64,000 nucleotides of DNA from Paucilactobacillus suebicus DSM 5007 = KCTC 3549 (lineage in GTDB: Bacteria > Bacillota > Bacilli > Lactobacillales > Lactobacillaceae), in NCBI RefSeq assembly GCF_001434475.1, contig NZ_AZGF01000011.1, positions 1 to 64,000 of the forward strand, given 5' to 3'. Numbering within the stretch: position 1 is the first letter of the stretch; every line of letters begins with the position of its first letter. Below the pieces are notes generated by a model, which was given only the letters and a program-made list of their open reading frames with translations, had not been told where the DNA came from and ran no database searches. This document shows, piece by piece, positions 21,719-31,668 of the stretch. The position numbers and the translations under genes are program-made.

Positions 21719-22075
21719 ATGCCAGATAAACGTTATCGTGTTGGCCGCTTGAGTCAAGAAATTCAACGTGAAGTTGACGATATTTTGTTAAAACGAGTAC
21801 GTGATCCTCGTGTTCAGGGAATTACGATTACTGGCGTTGATGTGACAGGAGATCTTCAACAAGCAACGATCTTCTACAGTCTATTATCTTACAAAGCGTC
21901 GGATGGTCAGAAGGCTCAAACTGGCTTAGAAAAGGCAACTGGTTTGATTCGCAGTGAACTAGGTGCACGACTTAACATTTTTAAAACACCAGAGTTGATT
22001 TTTGAGCGTGATAGGTCCGTTCAGTATGGTTCTCGAATTGATGAATTAATTAACGAATTGCACCATCGCGATTAA
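21719..22075 (+). CDS. rbfA: Ribosome-binding factor A
   Basis: A KH-fold protein of 118 residues that binds the 30S subunit during late 16S rRNA maturation. Recognisable by YRVGRLSQEIQREVDDIL at the N-terminus and the conserved RVRDPRV. AAAGGAGG lies just upstream of the ATG. Last gene of the rimP-infB operon, closed by a long hairpin. Confidence 0.96.
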   Translation: MPDKRYRVGRLSQEIQREVDDILLKRVRDPRVQGITITGVDVTGDLQQATIFYSLLSYKASDGQKAQTGLEKATGLIRSELGARLNIFKTPELIFERDRSVQYGSRIDELINELHHRD

Positions 22076-22080
22076 TTGAA

Positions 22081-22116
22081 AACGAGGTTGAGAAATCTAT
22101 TTTCTCAGCCTCGTTT
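22081..22116 (+). terminator. Terminator after rbfA
   Basis: A 15-bp stem (AACGAGGTTGAGAAA with its complement, one G-T pair) has a 5-nt loop. The T-run after the stem is short. Confidence 0.8.
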
Positions 22117-22172
22117 GTACATAGTGGTACAACAGCATTACGTTTCGAATATATTCATATGGAGGAAGTAGA

Positions 22173-23078
22173 ATGAATGGAATAATCCCACTTTACAAGG
22201 AGCGCGGACTAACAAGCCATGACTGCGTTAATCAGCTACGTAAGATTTTGCACACAAAAAAAATCGGCCATTCTGGCACACTAGACCCCAATGTTGATGG
22301 TGTGTTACCAATTTGTGTCGGAAGAGCAACTAAGGTTGTGGAGTATTTAATGGAGTCTGGTAAGGAATATCGTGGTCAATTATTGATCGGTAAAATGACA
22401 ACTACCGAGGATCTAGATGGGGAAGTAGTCAAAACAGCTCCAGTTGACCACGAATTACCTGTAGAAGAGATTGAACAGGTAATGGACAAGATGACTGGGA
22501 TAATTACACAGATTCCACCAATGTATTCTGCGGTCAAAGTAAATGGTCGAAAATTATATGAATATGCACGTGCTGGAGAAAAAGTAGAAAGGCCGTCGCG
22601 TCAAATTGAAATCAGTAAATTTCAATTGACGGCAACATCTTATGATCAAAAGAATAAGACGCAAACAGTTAATTTTGTGGTTAACTGCAGTAAAGGAACG
22701 TATGTCAGAACATTAGCTGTAGACTTAGCAGATAGTTTGGGGTATCCGGGTGTTATGAGTGATTTGACAAGAACTCAAAGCGGGGGCTTTAAAATCGATC
22801 AAACAGTGAAAATGGATGAGATTGCATTAGCTTCTGAGCAGGGTGATTTGGATAAATTATTTTATCCGCTGGACTATGCATTAAAAAAATATACACACAT
22901 TGAAATCAATGAAGAATTTTGGTCGGGCGTTAAAAATGGAGTTTGGCTAAAATTCGATGAAATTAGTGTTTCTGACAAAGTGATTGCTTTGGTATATAAT
23001 CAACAGGTTCGTGCTTTATATCAAAGAAATGAAGAAAAGCAGTGCTACCAACCACTGAAAATGTTGGTATTAGATTAA
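22173..23078 (+). CDS. truB: tRNA pseudouridine(55) synthase TruB
   Basis: Makes pseudouridine 55 in the T-loop of tRNAs. The 301-residue protein has the catalytic motif GHSGTLDPNVDG with Asp38, the YSAVKVNGRKLYEYAR block and the CSKGTYVRTL motif. The C-terminal domain is of the Firmicute type. The ATG follows GGAGGAAG. It lies 28 nt before ribF in the usual truB-ribF pair. Confidence 0.97.
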   Translation: MNGIIPLYKERGLTSHDCVNQLRKILHTKKIGHSGTLDPNVDGVLPICVGRATKVVEYLMESGKEYRGQLLIGKMTTTEDLDGEVVKTAPVDHELPVEEIEQVMDKMTGIITQIPPMYSAVKVNGRKLYEYARAGEKVERPSRQIEISKFQLTATSYDQKNKTQTVNFVVNCSKGTYVRTLAVDLADSLGYPGVMSDLTRTQSGGFKIDQTVKMDEIALASEQGDLDKLFYPLDYALKKYTHIEINEEFWSGVKNGVWLKFDEISVSDKVIALVYNQQVRALYQRNEEKQCYQPLKMLVLD

Positions 23079-23106
23079 TTAGTGACTGTAATCGGAGGAA
23101 TGAACC

Positions 23107-24048
23107 ATGCAAGTGATAAATATACGTCAACCATTCGATCCAGCTAGGATACCAGACGGCAATGTTGTGCTAGCAATGGGCTTTTTTGATGGCCTTCATC
23201 GTGGTCACCAGGCCGTGATTGAACGTGCTAGAAATTTTGCCAAAGAATATGGTTTGCCACTAGCTGTATTAACGTATGACCACCATCCTTCGATTGTGTA
23301 CCACGCTAGTGAGCAACGCATTACTTATTTATCGCCGGTACAGCGAAAGCTAGAATTATTAGATGAGCTTGGCGTGGATATTACCTATTTAGTCAGTTTT
23401 ACATCGGCTTTATCTGCTTTAAAGCCCCAAGAGTTTGTTGATCAATACATGATCGGATTTCACGCTAAAATTGTGGTGGCTGGTTTTGATCATACTTATG
23501 GGCCAAAAGATATTGCGACAATGGCTAACTTGCCAAAGTTTGCAAAGGACAGATTTAAAGTTGTTGAAGTGAGTGAAAATTTAGACGATGACCTAAAAAT
23601 AAGTTCAACGAGAATTAGACATGAATTGGATGAGGGGAATGTTAGCTTGGCAAATCGTTTGTTGGGTTATTCATATCAAACTTCCGGTACAGTTGTACAT
23701 GGTGAGGCTCGTGGCCGTGAACTTGGTTTTCCTACTGCAAATATTGAGTGGCCGGTTGAGGAAAGGATGCCTGGCATTGGTGTATATGCCGTTCAGTTAA
23801 AAATTGGTGAAATCTGGTATGATGGCATGGCTTCAATTGGCTATAATGTCACATTTGGGGACGACAGGCCAAAGACTCTGGAAATAAATTTATTTGATTT
23901 CAAAAATATGATTTATGGAGAAAATGTTAAGGTCCGATGGGTTGCTAGGTTACGTGGTGAAGTTAAATATACGACGGCTGAAGCTCTAATTGATCAATTG
24001 AAAAATGATGAAATTGAAACTCGTAAAATTTTGAAGATAAACGTTTAA
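23107..24048 (+). CDS. ribF: Bifunctional riboflavin kinase / FAD synthetase
   Basis: Converts riboflavin to FMN and FMN to FAD. The 313 residues carry an N-terminal nucleotidyltransferase domain with GFFDGLHRGH (25-34) and SSTRIR, and a C-terminal riboflavin kinase domain with GRELGFPTANIEWP and EINLFDF. Length is normal for the bifunctional form. Cotranscribed with truB. Confidence 0.97.
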   Translation: MQVINIRQPFDPARIPDGNVVLAMGFFDGLHRGHQAVIERARNFAKEYGLPLAVLTYDHHPSIVYHASEQRITYLSPVQRKLELLDELGVDITYLVSFTSALSALKPQEFVDQYMIGFHAKIVVAGFDHTYGPKDIATMANLPKFAKDRFKVVEVSENLDDDLKISSTRIRHELDEGNVSLANRLLGYSYQTSGTVVHGEARGRELGFPTANIEWPVEERMPGIGVYAVQLKIGEIWYDGMASIGYNVTFGDDRPKTLEINLFDFKNMIYGENVKVRWVARLRGEVKYTTAEALIDQLKNDEIETRKILKINV

Positions 24049-24084
24049 TAAAAATAGTGTGGTAATGGCATTTTATTTCTAGGA

Positions 24085-24138
24085 CATAAAGCTCCCAAAC
24101 TAAGGTCCAATTTAGGATTTTAGTTTGCGAGCTTTATG
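24085..24138. terminator. Long interrupted inverted repeat between convergent ribF and the 123-aa gene
   Basis: The outer arms CATAAAGCTC/GAGCTTTATG are perfect. After a one-base mismatch the stem continues with CAAACTAA/TTAGTTTG, leaving a 16-nt loop. No T-run follows on either strand. It lies between convergent genes and probably acts as a bidirectional terminator or 3'-end stabiliser. Confidence 0.6.
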
Positions 24139-24158
24139 TGGCTTGTAACAACCGTTTG

Positions 24159-24530
24159 TTAGTGCCTGCTGGCACGATGATTGGTATTTGTTTGTCCCTT
24201 GATAATTTTACGCTTGAACTGAACAGTGTTTTCAGCAACTAGTTTAAAATGCCTCATTTTAAAATTAAATGGTTGATTTGTCATTCTAGTTTTTGACCAA
24301 GATTGCATAGATGCAATCATTCCTTGGAGTTCATCAAGTTGGCGCTGATCATTTTCAGCTATGGCCTCTTTAAAAATATCGTCTTGCAAACGAGTAATTA
24401 AATTTTGGTGGTACTTCAATAATTCTGAGGTTAACGGTGCATGTCGGTATTGATTAAATAGTTTTTCAATCGTTAGCATTGCCTCTTTTGTGTTACGAGG
24501 TTGAATGTAGCGCTGTTTATGCTTTGCCAT
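24159..24530 (-). CDS. Unrecognised small basic protein, divergent from hrcA
   Basis: A 123-residue protein I do not recognise. It is soluble, rich in Gln, Asn, Lys, Arg and His, predicted largely helical (LTIEKLFNQYRHAPLTSELL, DDIFKEAIAENDQRQLDELQ), with basic ends (MAKHKQRYIQPRN and TNTNHRASRH). No membrane segment, signal peptide or known motif is visible. The ATG follows GAAAGGATT, which selects it over an upstream in-frame start. The 5' end faces hrcA across a region holding CIRCE and overlapping -10-like sequences. A nucleic-acid-binding role would fit its composition but is only a guess. Confidence 0.72.
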   Translation of the reverse strand: MAKHKQRYIQPRNTKEAMLTIEKLFNQYRHAPLTSELLKYHQNLITRLQDDIFKEAIAENDQRQLDELQGMIASMQSWSKTRMTNQPFNFKMRHFKLVAENTVQFKRKIIKGQTNTNHRASRH

Positions 24531-24560
24531 TATAAATCCTTTCAAAAATGTTGTCTTTTC

Positions 24561-24589
24561 TTGACTTTCAGACAACGGGTTGGTATATT
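24561..24589 (+). promoter_or_regulatory. hrcA operon promoter
   Basis: TTGACT and TATATT are separated by 17 bp. CIRCE begins 12 bp after the -10. The -10 lies in GTATATTATAC, which is nearly palindromic, so a minus-strand TATAAT overlaps it. Confidence 0.75.
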
Positions 24590-24600
24590 ATACATTGTGT

Positions 24601-24627
24601 TTAGCACTTAACACGTTCGAGTGCTAA
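24601..24627. promoter_or_regulatory. CIRCE operator for HrcA
   Basis: TTAGCACTT-N9-GAGTGCTAA differs from the consensus TTAGCACTC-N9-GAGTGCTAA at one position. It lies between the hrcA promoter and start codon, so HrcA represses its own operon. Confidence 0.95.
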
Positions 24628-24643
24628 AAAGGAAGTGATAATA

Positions 24644-25687
24644 ATGTTAACACAACGTCAAGATGCGATCCTGCAAGCGATTGTACGCCAATACACTGTA
24701 ACTGGTCAACCGGTCGGTTCGAAAATACTGGCGCAACACTTACCAATTAAAGTGAGTTCAGCCACAATTAGAAATGAGATGGCGGAATTAGAGGAACAAG
24801 GGTTACTGGTTAAAGAGCACTCTTCTTCTGGACGTGTTCCGTCTACCAAGGGTTATCGATACTATGTTGATAATTTACTAGATGAAAAGATGATGATTGA
24901 CAGCAGTGATATGTCAATTATTCAAAACTCGTTTGGTACCAACTTAAATAAAATTGATGAAATTGTGTCAAGATCAGCGGATATTTTGTCTGATTTGACC
25001 TCGTACACTACTTTTACGCTAAAGCCAGAGCAAAAACAAGTGAGACTCAGTGGGTTTAGATTAGTTCCGCTGGGAAATCATCAAGTGATGGCAATCTTAG
25101 TCACGGATTCAGGCGATGTTGAGAATCAGACTTTTGTTATTCCTAAAAACATTAACACCGATGAGCTTGAATCGGTTATTAGATTAATTAATGATCAGTT
25201 AGCGGGTTTAACTCTTGAAGAGGTTCTTCAACGGCTGCAACGTGACATACCAATGCAGATTGTCAGGTACATTCACAGTCCTGATGGCGTTCTAAATATA
25301 TTTGACAGTATTTTATCGCATGCGGCTTCTGAACGATTTTTTGTTGGTGGTAAAATGAATCTACTTGGATTTTCGCATAATCATGATCCGAATGACCTGC
25401 AAGAACTGTATGGATTGCTTGATAAGAACGAGAACTTATCACATTTCTTGGATCCTCAAGATGATAATATTCACGTGCAGATTGGTAGTGAAATATCAAA
25501 TAAACTACTCGATGATTTCAGCCTTATCACTGCAACATACGATGTTGACCAATATGGTAAGGGAATTATTGCGGTTCTGGGCCCAACGCGAATGCCATAT
25601 TCAAGAACAATCGGAATTGTCAGTGCGTTTAGGCAGGAGTTGGCGCGACAGTTGTTAGGTTATTATCATCGATATTATGATCAGTAG
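24644..25687 (+). CDS. hrcA: Heat-inducible transcription repressor HrcA
   Basis: Represses class I heat-shock genes through CIRCE; its activity depends on GroEL. The 347-residue protein has an N-terminal winged helix (LTQRQDAILQAIVRQYTVTGQPVGSK and SSATIRNEMAELEEQGLL) and the GRVPSTKGYRYYVD motif. A GAF-like core follows, and the conserved GPTRMPYSR is near the C-terminus. The ATG after AGGAAGTG is preferred to the in-frame GTG inside that site. First gene of hrcA-grpE-dnaK, with 12 nt to grpE. Confidence 0.97.
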   Translation: MLTQRQDAILQAIVRQYTVTGQPVGSKILAQHLPIKVSSATIRNEMAELEEQGLLVKEHSSSGRVPSTKGYRYYVDNLLDEKMMIDSSDMSIIQNSFGTNLNKIDEIVSRSADILSDLTSYTTFTLKPEQKQVRLSGFRLVPLGNHQVMAILVTDSGDVENQTFVIPKNINTDELESVIRLINDQLAGLTLEEVLQRLQRDIPMQIVRYIHSPDGVLNIFDSILSHAASERFFVGGKMNLLGFSHNHDPNDLQELYGLLDKNENLSHFLDPQDDNIHVQIGSEISNKLLDDFSLITATYDVDQYGKGIIAVLGPTRMPYSRTIGIVSAFRQELARQLLGYYHRYYDQ

Positions 25688-25699
25688 GAGGAATGTTAC

Positions 25700-26296
25700 A
25701 TGGCTGAAAAGCAGTCTAGCGATTCAAAGAAAAAAGTAGAAGACGAAGTTAAGAACACTGAGACGCCCACTGCTGATGAAACTGAAAATGAGCAGCAACA
25801 GGCAAAACAAGGTGTTAAAAAAGAAGATAATAAAACTAAAGAACAAAAACAAATTGAAGAATTAGTTGCTAAGAGCAGTGATTTTGAGGACAAGTATCTT
25901 CGTGCTGAAGCTGAAATTCAAAATATGACTAATCGGTTTAAGAAGGAACAGTCACAACTTCTTAAGTATGATGGTCAGTCGCTCGCTAAAGATATCTTAC
26001 CTGTAATGGATAACCTGAAACGAGCACTGGATATTGAAGTTGATGACGAAAGTGGACAGCAACTTAAAAAGGGTATTCAGATGGTTCATGACCATCTTGA
26101 AGAGGCATTGACGAAAAATGGTGTCACTGAGATTAAATCTTTAGATCAAAAATTTGATCCGGCGATTCATCAGGCAGTGCAGAGCGTTCCTGCTAAGGAA
26201 GATCAGAAAGCTGATACGGTTGTGCAGGTGTTACAGGCTGGGTATCAGCTTAAGGACCGTGTTTTACGTCCAGCGATGGTCGTTGTGGCTCAGTAA
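25700..26296 (+). CDS. grpE: Nucleotide exchange factor GrpE
   Basis: Exchange factor for DnaK. The 198 residues begin with a disordered, charged Lys/Glu/Gln-rich segment (about 1-50), followed by the long dimerisation helix (about 50-100) and the beta domain with DPAIHQAVQSVP and GYQLKDRVLRPAMVVVAQ at the end. TAGGAGGAA precedes the ATG. Located 29 nt before dnaK. Confidence 0.97.
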   Translation: MAEKQSSDSKKKVEDEVKNTETPTADETENEQQQAKQGVKKEDNKTKEQKQIEELVAKSSDFEDKYLRAEAEIQNMTNRFKKEQSQLLKYDGQSLAKDILPVMDNLKRALDIEVDDESGQQLKKGIQMVHDHLEEALTKNGVTEIKSLDQKFDPAIHQAVQSVPAKEDQKADTVVQVLQAGYQLKDRVLRPAMVVVAQ

Positions 26297-26325
26297 ACTA
26301 AATTAAAAGAAGAGGTATATTAAAC

Positions 26326-28197
26326 ATGGCAAGTAATAAAATTATTGGAATTGATTTAGGTACTACTAACTCAGCAGTTGCTGTTATGGAAGGTAATGCA
26401 CCTAAGATCATTACTAACCCAGAAGGAAGTCGAACAACACCATCAGTTGTTTCATTCAAGGATGGTGAGACTCAGGTTGGGGAAGTTGCAAAACGTCAAG
26501 CAATCACCAACCCTAACACAATTGTTTCGATCAAAAGCCATATGGGTGATGCAAACTACACTGTTGAAGTTGAAGGCAAGAAGTATACTCCTCAAGAAAT
26601 TTCAGCAATGATTCTTCAATACTTGAAGAAGTATGCTGAAGACTATTTAGGTGACGAAGTTAGTCAGGCAGTTATTACTGTTCCTGCATACTTTAATGAT
26701 GCACAACGTCAAGCAACCAAAGATGCTGGTAAGATTGCTGGCTTAGATGTTAAGCGGATCATCAATGAACCAACAGCATCCTCATTGGCATATGGGTTAG
26801 ACAAACAAGACAAAGATGAAAAGATTCTTGTGTATGACCTTGGTGGTGGTACTTTTGATGTTTCTATCCTTGAATTGGGCGATGGCGTTTTCCAAGTTCT
26901 TTCAACTAATGGTGATACACACCTTGGTGGTGATGATTTTGATCAAAAGATCATTGATTGGCTAGCTGATGGATTCAAACAAGAAAATGGTATCGATTTA
27001 ACTCAAGATAAGATGGCTTTACAACGTTTGAAGGATGCTGCTGAAAAGGCCAAGAAGGATTTGTCTGGCGTTAGTGAAGCACAGATCAGCCTACCATTTA
27101 TTTCTGCTGGTGCATCAGGACCACTGCATTTGGAAAAGACATTGACTCGAGTTCAATTTAATCAATTAACTGTTGACTTAGTTGAAAAGACTAAACAACC
27201 AGTTTTGAACGCTTTGAAGGATGCTGATTTATCATTTAGTGATATTGATGAAGTTATTTTAAATGGTGGTTCAACTCGGATTCCTGCTGTTCAGGATATG
27301 GTTCGCGATTTGACAGGCAAGGAACCAAACCATTCAATTAACCCCGACGAAGCCGTTGCTTTAGGTGCTGCGGTTCAAGGCGGTGTGTTAACCGGAGATG
27401 TTAAGGATGTTGTTTTACTTGATGTTACTCCATTGTCACTTGGTATTGAAACAATGGGTGGCGTGTTCACTAAGTTAATTGATCGTAATACCACGATTCC
27501 AACATCTAAGAGTCAAGTATTCTCAACAGCTGCAGATAATCAACCTGCCGTTGACATTCATGTTTTACAAGGTGAACGTCCAATGGCTGCCGATAACAAG
27601 ACGTTGGGTAACTTCCAATTGACTGACATTCCTGCTGCACCTCGTGGCGTTCCACAAATCCAAGTTACATTTGATATCGACAAGAACGGTATTGTTAATG
27701 TATCTGCTAAAGATATGGGTACCAACAAGGAACAAAAGATTACTATCAAGAGTAATTCAGGATTAACTGATGATGAAATTGATCGTATGAAGAAGGAAGC
27801 CGAGGAAAACGAAGAGGCCGACAAGAAGAAGCGCGAAGAAGTTGACCTGAATAACGAAGTTGACCAACTATTGTTCCAAGTTGATAAAACTTTAAAGGAT
27901 CTTAAAGGTAAGGTTTCCGATGAAGAGGTTAAGAAGGCTGAAGATGCGCGTGATGCATTGAAGAAGGCCAAGGATGACAACAACGTTGAGGAAATGAAGA
28001 CCAAAAAAGATGGACTTAACGAAATTGTTCAAGATTTATCAGTTAAACTTTATCAACAAGCCCAACAAGCTCAAGGCGATGCTAGTGGCAATGCCGACGA
28101 CCAAAAGGGCGATGACAAAGGCGACGGTAAGTCAGGTGATGACGGAAAGACAGTTGACGGCGATTTTGAAGAAGTTGACCCGGATGACAAAAAATAA
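26326..28197 (+). CDS. dnaK: Chaperone protein DnaK (Hsp70)
   Basis: An ATP-dependent chaperone. The 623 residues have the ATPase domain with [12 protein letters not shown] at the N-terminus, [12 protein letters not shown], and [13 protein letters not shown]. The substrate-binding domain begins after [15 protein letters not shown]. The C-terminal lid ends in an Asp/Gly/Lys-rich tail rather than the EEVD of eukaryotes. Size and the lack of the Gram-negative N-terminal insertion fit Firmicutes. Confidence 0.98.
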   Translation: MASNKIIGIDLGTTNSAVAVMEGNAPKIITNPEGSRTTPSVVSFKDGETQVGEVAKRQAITNPNTIVSIKSHMGDANYTVEVEGKKYTPQEISAMILQYLKKYAEDYLGDEVSQAVITVPAYFNDAQRQATKDAGKIAGLDVKRIINEPTASSLAYGLDKQDKDEKILVYDLGGGTFDVSILELGDGVFQVLSTNGDTHLGGDDFDQKIIDWLADGFKQENGIDLTQDKMALQRLKDAAEKAKKDLSGVSEAQISLPFISAGASGPLHLEKTLTRVQFNQLTVDLVEKTKQPVLNALKDADLSFSDIDEVILNGGSTRIPAVQDMVRDLTGKEPNHSINPDEAVALGAAVQGGVLTGDVKDVVLLDVTPLSLGIETMGGVFTKLIDRNTTIPTSKSQVFSTAADNQPAVDIHVLQGERPMAADNKTLGNFQLTDIPAAPRGVPQIQVTFDIDKNGIVNVSAKDMGTNKEQKITIKSNSGLTDDEIDRMKKEAEENEEADKKKREEVDLNNEVDQLLFQVDKTLKDLKGKVSDEEVKKAEDARDALKKAKDDNNVEEMKTKKDGLNEIVQDLSVKLYQQAQQAQGDASGNADDQKGDDKGDGKSGDDGKTVDGDFEEVDPDDKK

Positions 28198-28251
28198 AGT
28201 TGGTTAATTAACCAGCTTTTGCTAATAGTCAGTATTATTTAGATCATACTT

Positions 28252-28292
28252 AGTAAAAGCCAAAGAGCAAAAAAAGGTCTTTGGCTTTTACT
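28252..28292. repeat. Perfect 15-bp inverted repeat between dnaK and dnaJ
   Basis: Arms 28252-28266 and 28278-28292 are exact complements around an 11-nt A-rich loop. No T-run follows on the plus strand. The right arm overlaps a candidate -35 for dnaJ. It may terminate or process the dnaK transcript, or control the dnaJ promoter. Confidence 0.7.
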
Positions 28293-28316
28293 TCGCGTGT
28301 ATACTTGTGGTATAAA
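28287..28316 (+). promoter_or_regulatory. Putative internal promoter for dnaJ
   Basis: TTTACT and TATAAA are separated by 18 bp, with an extended -10 (TGG before TATAAA). The start codon of dnaJ is 30 nt downstream of the -10. Confidence 0.5.
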
Positions 28317-28345
28317 TAATGCATTAATTGTTTTGGGGGACCATA

Positions 28346-29485
28346 ATGGCAGAAAAAGATTATTATGATGTTCTTGGCGTTTCTAAGGATGCGTCACAGG
28401 ACGAAATTAAAAAAGCATATCGAAAGCTCTCCAAAAAGTATCATCCGGATTTAAACAAGGAACCGGGTGCTGAGCAAAAGTTTAAGGACGTTAATGAGGC
28501 TTACGAAACTCTTGGTGACGACCAAAAGAGACAACAGTATGATCAGTATGGATCAGCTGGTCCTCAAGGCCAAGGCTTTGGTGGCTTTGGTGGTGGCGGC
28601 CAAGACTTTAGTGGTTTCGGTGGCGGTGGATTTGATGACATCTTTAGTCAGTTCTTTGGTGGCGGTGGAGGCAGACGTCGTGATCCGTCGGCACCGACCC
28701 CAGGACGCGATTTACAGTACACAATGACGTTGAAGTTCGAAGAAGCCATTTTTGGCAAAACAACATCAATTAAGTATCAGCGTGATGCACAGTGCGATAC
28801 TTGTCATGGATCTGGTGCTAAGCCTGGTACTTCACCAGTCACATGTTCTAAGTGTGGTGGTCGTGGTGTCATTGATGTGATTCAAAATACACCGCTTGGC
28901 CGGATGAGAAGTCAAACTACCTGTGATGTTTGTGGTGGTACAGGTAAAGAAATTAAAGACAAGTGCACAACTTGTGGTGGTACTGGGCATGTTTCTCAGA
29001 ATCACGAGCTAAAAGTTAATGTGCCTGCCGGAGTTGATGATGGTCAACAGATGCGTCTTCAAAATCAAGGTGAAGCCGGCGATAATGGTGGTCCTTACGG
29101 GGATCTATATATCATTTTCCACGTGACGCCAAGTCGAGAATTTCGGCGTGATGGAGCGGATATTTATTTTGATCAACCAATTTCATTTTCTCAAGCAGCG
29201 CTTGGTGATGAGATTCAGGTTAAGACGGTGCATGGTAACGTTAAATTGAAGGTACCGGCAGGAACGCAAACTGAAACCAATTTCCGTCTGCGTGGCAAAG
29301 GTGCACCCAAGCTAAACGGCAAAGGTAATGGCGATGAACACGTTACTGTTCATGTTGAAACGCCAAAAGGTATGAATAAACGTCAAAAAGAAGCGTTGGC
29401 CGCTTTCGCTGCAGCAAGTGGTGAAAAAGTTACCGGTGTTAAGAAAAATGTTTTTGATAAGCTCAAAGATGCTTTTGACGAATAA
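28346..29485 (+). CDS. dnaJ: Chaperone protein DnaJ (Hsp40)
   Basis: The co-chaperone that delivers clients to DnaK and stimulates its ATPase. The 379 residues run: J-domain with HPD ([11 protein letters not shown]), Gly/Phe-rich linker (about 75-115), zinc domain with four CXXCXGXG repeats ([32 protein letters not shown]), then the C-terminal substrate domains. The ATG follows GGGGGACC. A 148-nt gap with its own promoter and hairpin separates it from dnaK. Confidence 0.98.
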   Translation: MAEKDYYDVLGVSKDASQDEIKKAYRKLSKKYHPDLNKEPGAEQKFKDVNEAYETLGDDQKRQQYDQYGSAGPQGQGFGGFGGGGQDFSGFGGGGFDDIFSQFFGGGGGRRRDPSAPTPGRDLQYTMTLKFEEAIFGKTTSIKYQRDAQCDTCHGSGAKPGTSPVTCSKCGGRGVIDVIQNTPLGRMRSQTTCDVCGGTGKEIKDKCTTCGGTGHVSQNHELKVNVPAGVDDGQQMRLQNQGEAGDNGGPYGDLYIIFHVTPSREFRRDGADIYFDQPISFSQAALGDEIQVKTVHGNVKLKVPAGTQTETNFRLRGKGAPKLNGKGNGDEHVTVHVETPKGMNKRQKEALAAFAAASGEKVTGVKKNVFDKLKDAFDE

Positions 29486-29493
29486 TGCTTAAT

Positions 29494-29533
29494 AAGAGTG
29501 TGAACGGCTTATAATCCGTTTCACTCTTTTTTT
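29494..29533 (+). terminator. Intrinsic terminator after dnaJ
   Basis: AAGAGTG pairs with CACTCTT, and the stem continues with AACGG/CCGTT after a small bulge. A seven-T run follows. It ends the heat-shock operon before lepA. Confidence 0.87.
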
Positions 29534-29615
29534 GAATGATCGGCTTAAGTTAATTGAGTTGTCTGCTTAGCCTTGTTATACTGGAGTAATGAACACGGAG
29601 AAAGCGAGTACGACA

Positions 29616-31454
29616 ATGAATTTAGATGAAATGAAAGAACGACAAAAACACATTCGCAACTTCTCGATTGTTGCACACATTGACCACGGAAAATCGACGC
29701 TGGCGGATCGTATTTTGGAGTTAACTGATACTGTCTCAAAAAGAGAAATGCAAGATCAACTTTTGGATACGATGGATCTTGAACGAGAACGCGGAATTAC
29801 TATCAAATTAAATGCGGTAGCTCTGAAATACCATGCAAAAGATGGAGAAACATATATTTTTCATTTAATTGATACTCCTGGGCACGTGGACTTTTCTTAT
29901 GAGGTATCGAGATCGTTAGCAGCCTGTGAAGGCGCCGTATTGGTTGTTGATGCAGCACAAGGTGTTGAGGCACAGACGTTAGCCAATGTTTATTTAGCTT
30001 TGGATAACGACCTTGAAGTGCTACCTGTAATTAACAAAATTGATTTGCCATCTGCTGAGCCGGAAAAAGTGCGCCAGCAAATTGAGGATGAAATTGGCAT
30101 TGATGCTTCCGAAGCTGTTCTAGCCAGTGCAAAGGCTGGCATTGGGATTGAAGAAATTTTGGAACAAATCGTGCATAATGTTCCAGCTCCAACAGGGGAT
30201 TTAACTGCACCGTTAAAAGCTCTAATTTTTGATTCAGTTTATGACGATTATCGTGGGGTTGTTTTGAGTGTTCGAGTATTCGAGGGAACGGTTAAAGCTG
30301 GAGACCGAATCAGATTGATGAATAGTGGTACTGAATATGAAGTTACTGAGGTAGGCGTGAATTCACCAAAACCACTGGCAACTGATGTGCTGATGGTTGG
30401 GGATGTTGGATATATTACCGCTAGTATCAAAGATATTCAGGATACTCGTGTTGGTGATACTGTCACTGATGCAAGTAATCCAACTGCAGAAGCAATGTCA
30501 GGCTATAGAAAAATGACGCCAATGGTTTATTCTGGGTTGTATCCTACCGATAATGCTAAGTTTAATGATTTACGAGAGGCTCTAGAAAAACTGCAATTAA
30601 ATGACGCCGCATTAACCTTTGATCCTGAGTCATCACAAGCATTAGGATTTGGTTTTCGTTGTGGCTTTCTTGGATTGCTTCATATGGATGTTGTGCAGGA
30701 ACGACTCGAAAGAGAATTTAACCTTGATTTGATTACAACCGCTCCATCGGTTACCTACAATGTAGATTTATCTGATGGTACTAAACAAGAGGTTGAAAAC
30801 CCTGCTGAAATGCCGGATGCTTCGAATATTAAGGCAATTAATGAGCCGTATGTTAATGCGCAAATCATGGTACCCAATGACTATGTTGGTGCCGTGATGG
30901 AGCTATGCCAGAAAAAAAGAGGTATTTTTGAAACGATGGAATATCTTGACGATATTCGGGTGAATGTCATTTATCATATTCCTTTGTCTGAAATTATTTA
31001 CGATTTCTTTGACAAATTGAAGAGCAGTACTCGCGGTTATGCGTCATTGGATTATGAACTAGAGGATTATCGGCCGAGTGATTTAGTTAAGATTGATATC
31101 TTGCTCAATGGAGATAAAGTTGACGCACTAAGCTTTATTTCTCACCGTGATTTTGCTGCTCAACGTGGTCGAGAAATCACGGCTAAATTAAAAGAGATTA
31201 TTCCACGACAAAACTTTGAAATTCCAATTCAAGCTGCAATTGGGGCTAAGATTATTGCTAGAACGAATATTCGTGCTTATCGCAAGGATGTTACCGCAAG
31301 AATTCATACTGGTGATCCCGACCGCCGTGCTAAGCTGCTTGATAAGCAAAAACGTGGTAAGAAGAGAATGAAATCTGTCGGTGTCGTGGATGTTCCACAG
31401 GAAGCATTCATGGCAGTTTTACAAACCGGCGAAGAAGAATCACATAAGAAATAG
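29616..31454 (+). CDS. lepA: Elongation factor 4 (LepA)
   Basis: A ribosome-associated GTPase that promotes back-translocation and helps recovery under stress. The 612 residues have [13 protein letters not shown] (G1), the RGITIK switch I, DTPGHVDF (G3) and NKIDLP (G4), then the LepA-specific C-terminal domain. I chose the ATG at [17 protein letters not shown], the usual family start. An in-frame ATG nine codons earlier (29589) with a closer GGAG is an alternative. Confidence 0.96.
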   Translation: MNLDEMKERQKHIRNFSIVAHIDHGKSTLADRILELTDTVSKREMQDQLLDTMDLERERGITIKLNAVALKYHAKDGETYIFHLIDTPGHVDFSYEVSRSLAACEGAVLVVDAAQGVEAQTLANVYLALDNDLEVLPVINKIDLPSAEPEKVRQQIEDEIGIDASEAVLASAKAGIGIEEILEQIVHNVPAPTGDLTAPLKALIFDSVYDDYRGVVLSVRVFEGTVKAGDRIRLMNSGTEYEVTEVGVNSPKPLATDVLMVGDVGYITASIKDIQDTRVGDTVTDASNPTAEAMSGYRKMTPMVYSGLYPTDNAKFNDLREALEKLQLNDAALTFDPESSQALGFGFRCGFLGLLHMDVVQERLEREFNLDLITTAPSVTYNVDLSDGTKQEVENPAEMPDASNIKAINEPYVNAQIMVPNDYVGAVMELCQKKRGIFETMEYLDDIRVNVIYHIPLSEIIYDFFDKLKSSTRGYASLDYELEDYRPSDLVKIDILLNGDKVDALSFISHRDFAAQRGREITAKLKEIIPRQNFEIPIQAAIGAKIIARTNIRAYRKDVTARIHTGDPDRRAKLLDKQKRGKKRMKSVGVVDVPQEAFMAVLQTGEEESHKK

Positions 31455-31470
31455 CATTATATCAACGTTT

Positions 31471-31506
31471 AATGGACTAGCTAATAAATAAGCTAGTCCA
31501 TTTTTT
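31471..31506 (+). terminator. Intrinsic terminator after lepA
   Basis: A perfect 11-bp stem (ATGGACTAGCT with its complement) around an 8-nt loop is followed by six T. Confidence 0.9.
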
Positions 31507-31593
31507 ATTAAATTATCAACATAAATTATAACCATCATTTTGTTACAGACCTACGATGTAAAGTATGTTAAGTTCCATTAAAATAGATATTAG

Positions 31594-31623
31594 TTGCTAA
31601 AATATTGCGTTTTGAGTTATGAT
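31594..31623 (+). promoter_or_regulatory. Putative promoter for the 57-aa protein gene
   Basis: TTGCTA and TATGAT are separated by 18 bp, 46 nt before the start codon. Confidence 0.45.
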
Positions 31624-31668
31624 AATTATAAGAAATATTGTTGTCTTTTGATATTAGGAGGGATTACT

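Noticed and set aside
27558-28004. Minus-strand 148-codon ORF inside dnaK
   Set aside because: Antisense shadow of a highly conserved coding region; Ser/Leu-rich composition is typical of such shadows.
29545-29739. Minus-strand ORF over the lepA start
   Set aside because: Covers the lepA promoter and start; no ribosome binding site or recognisable protein.
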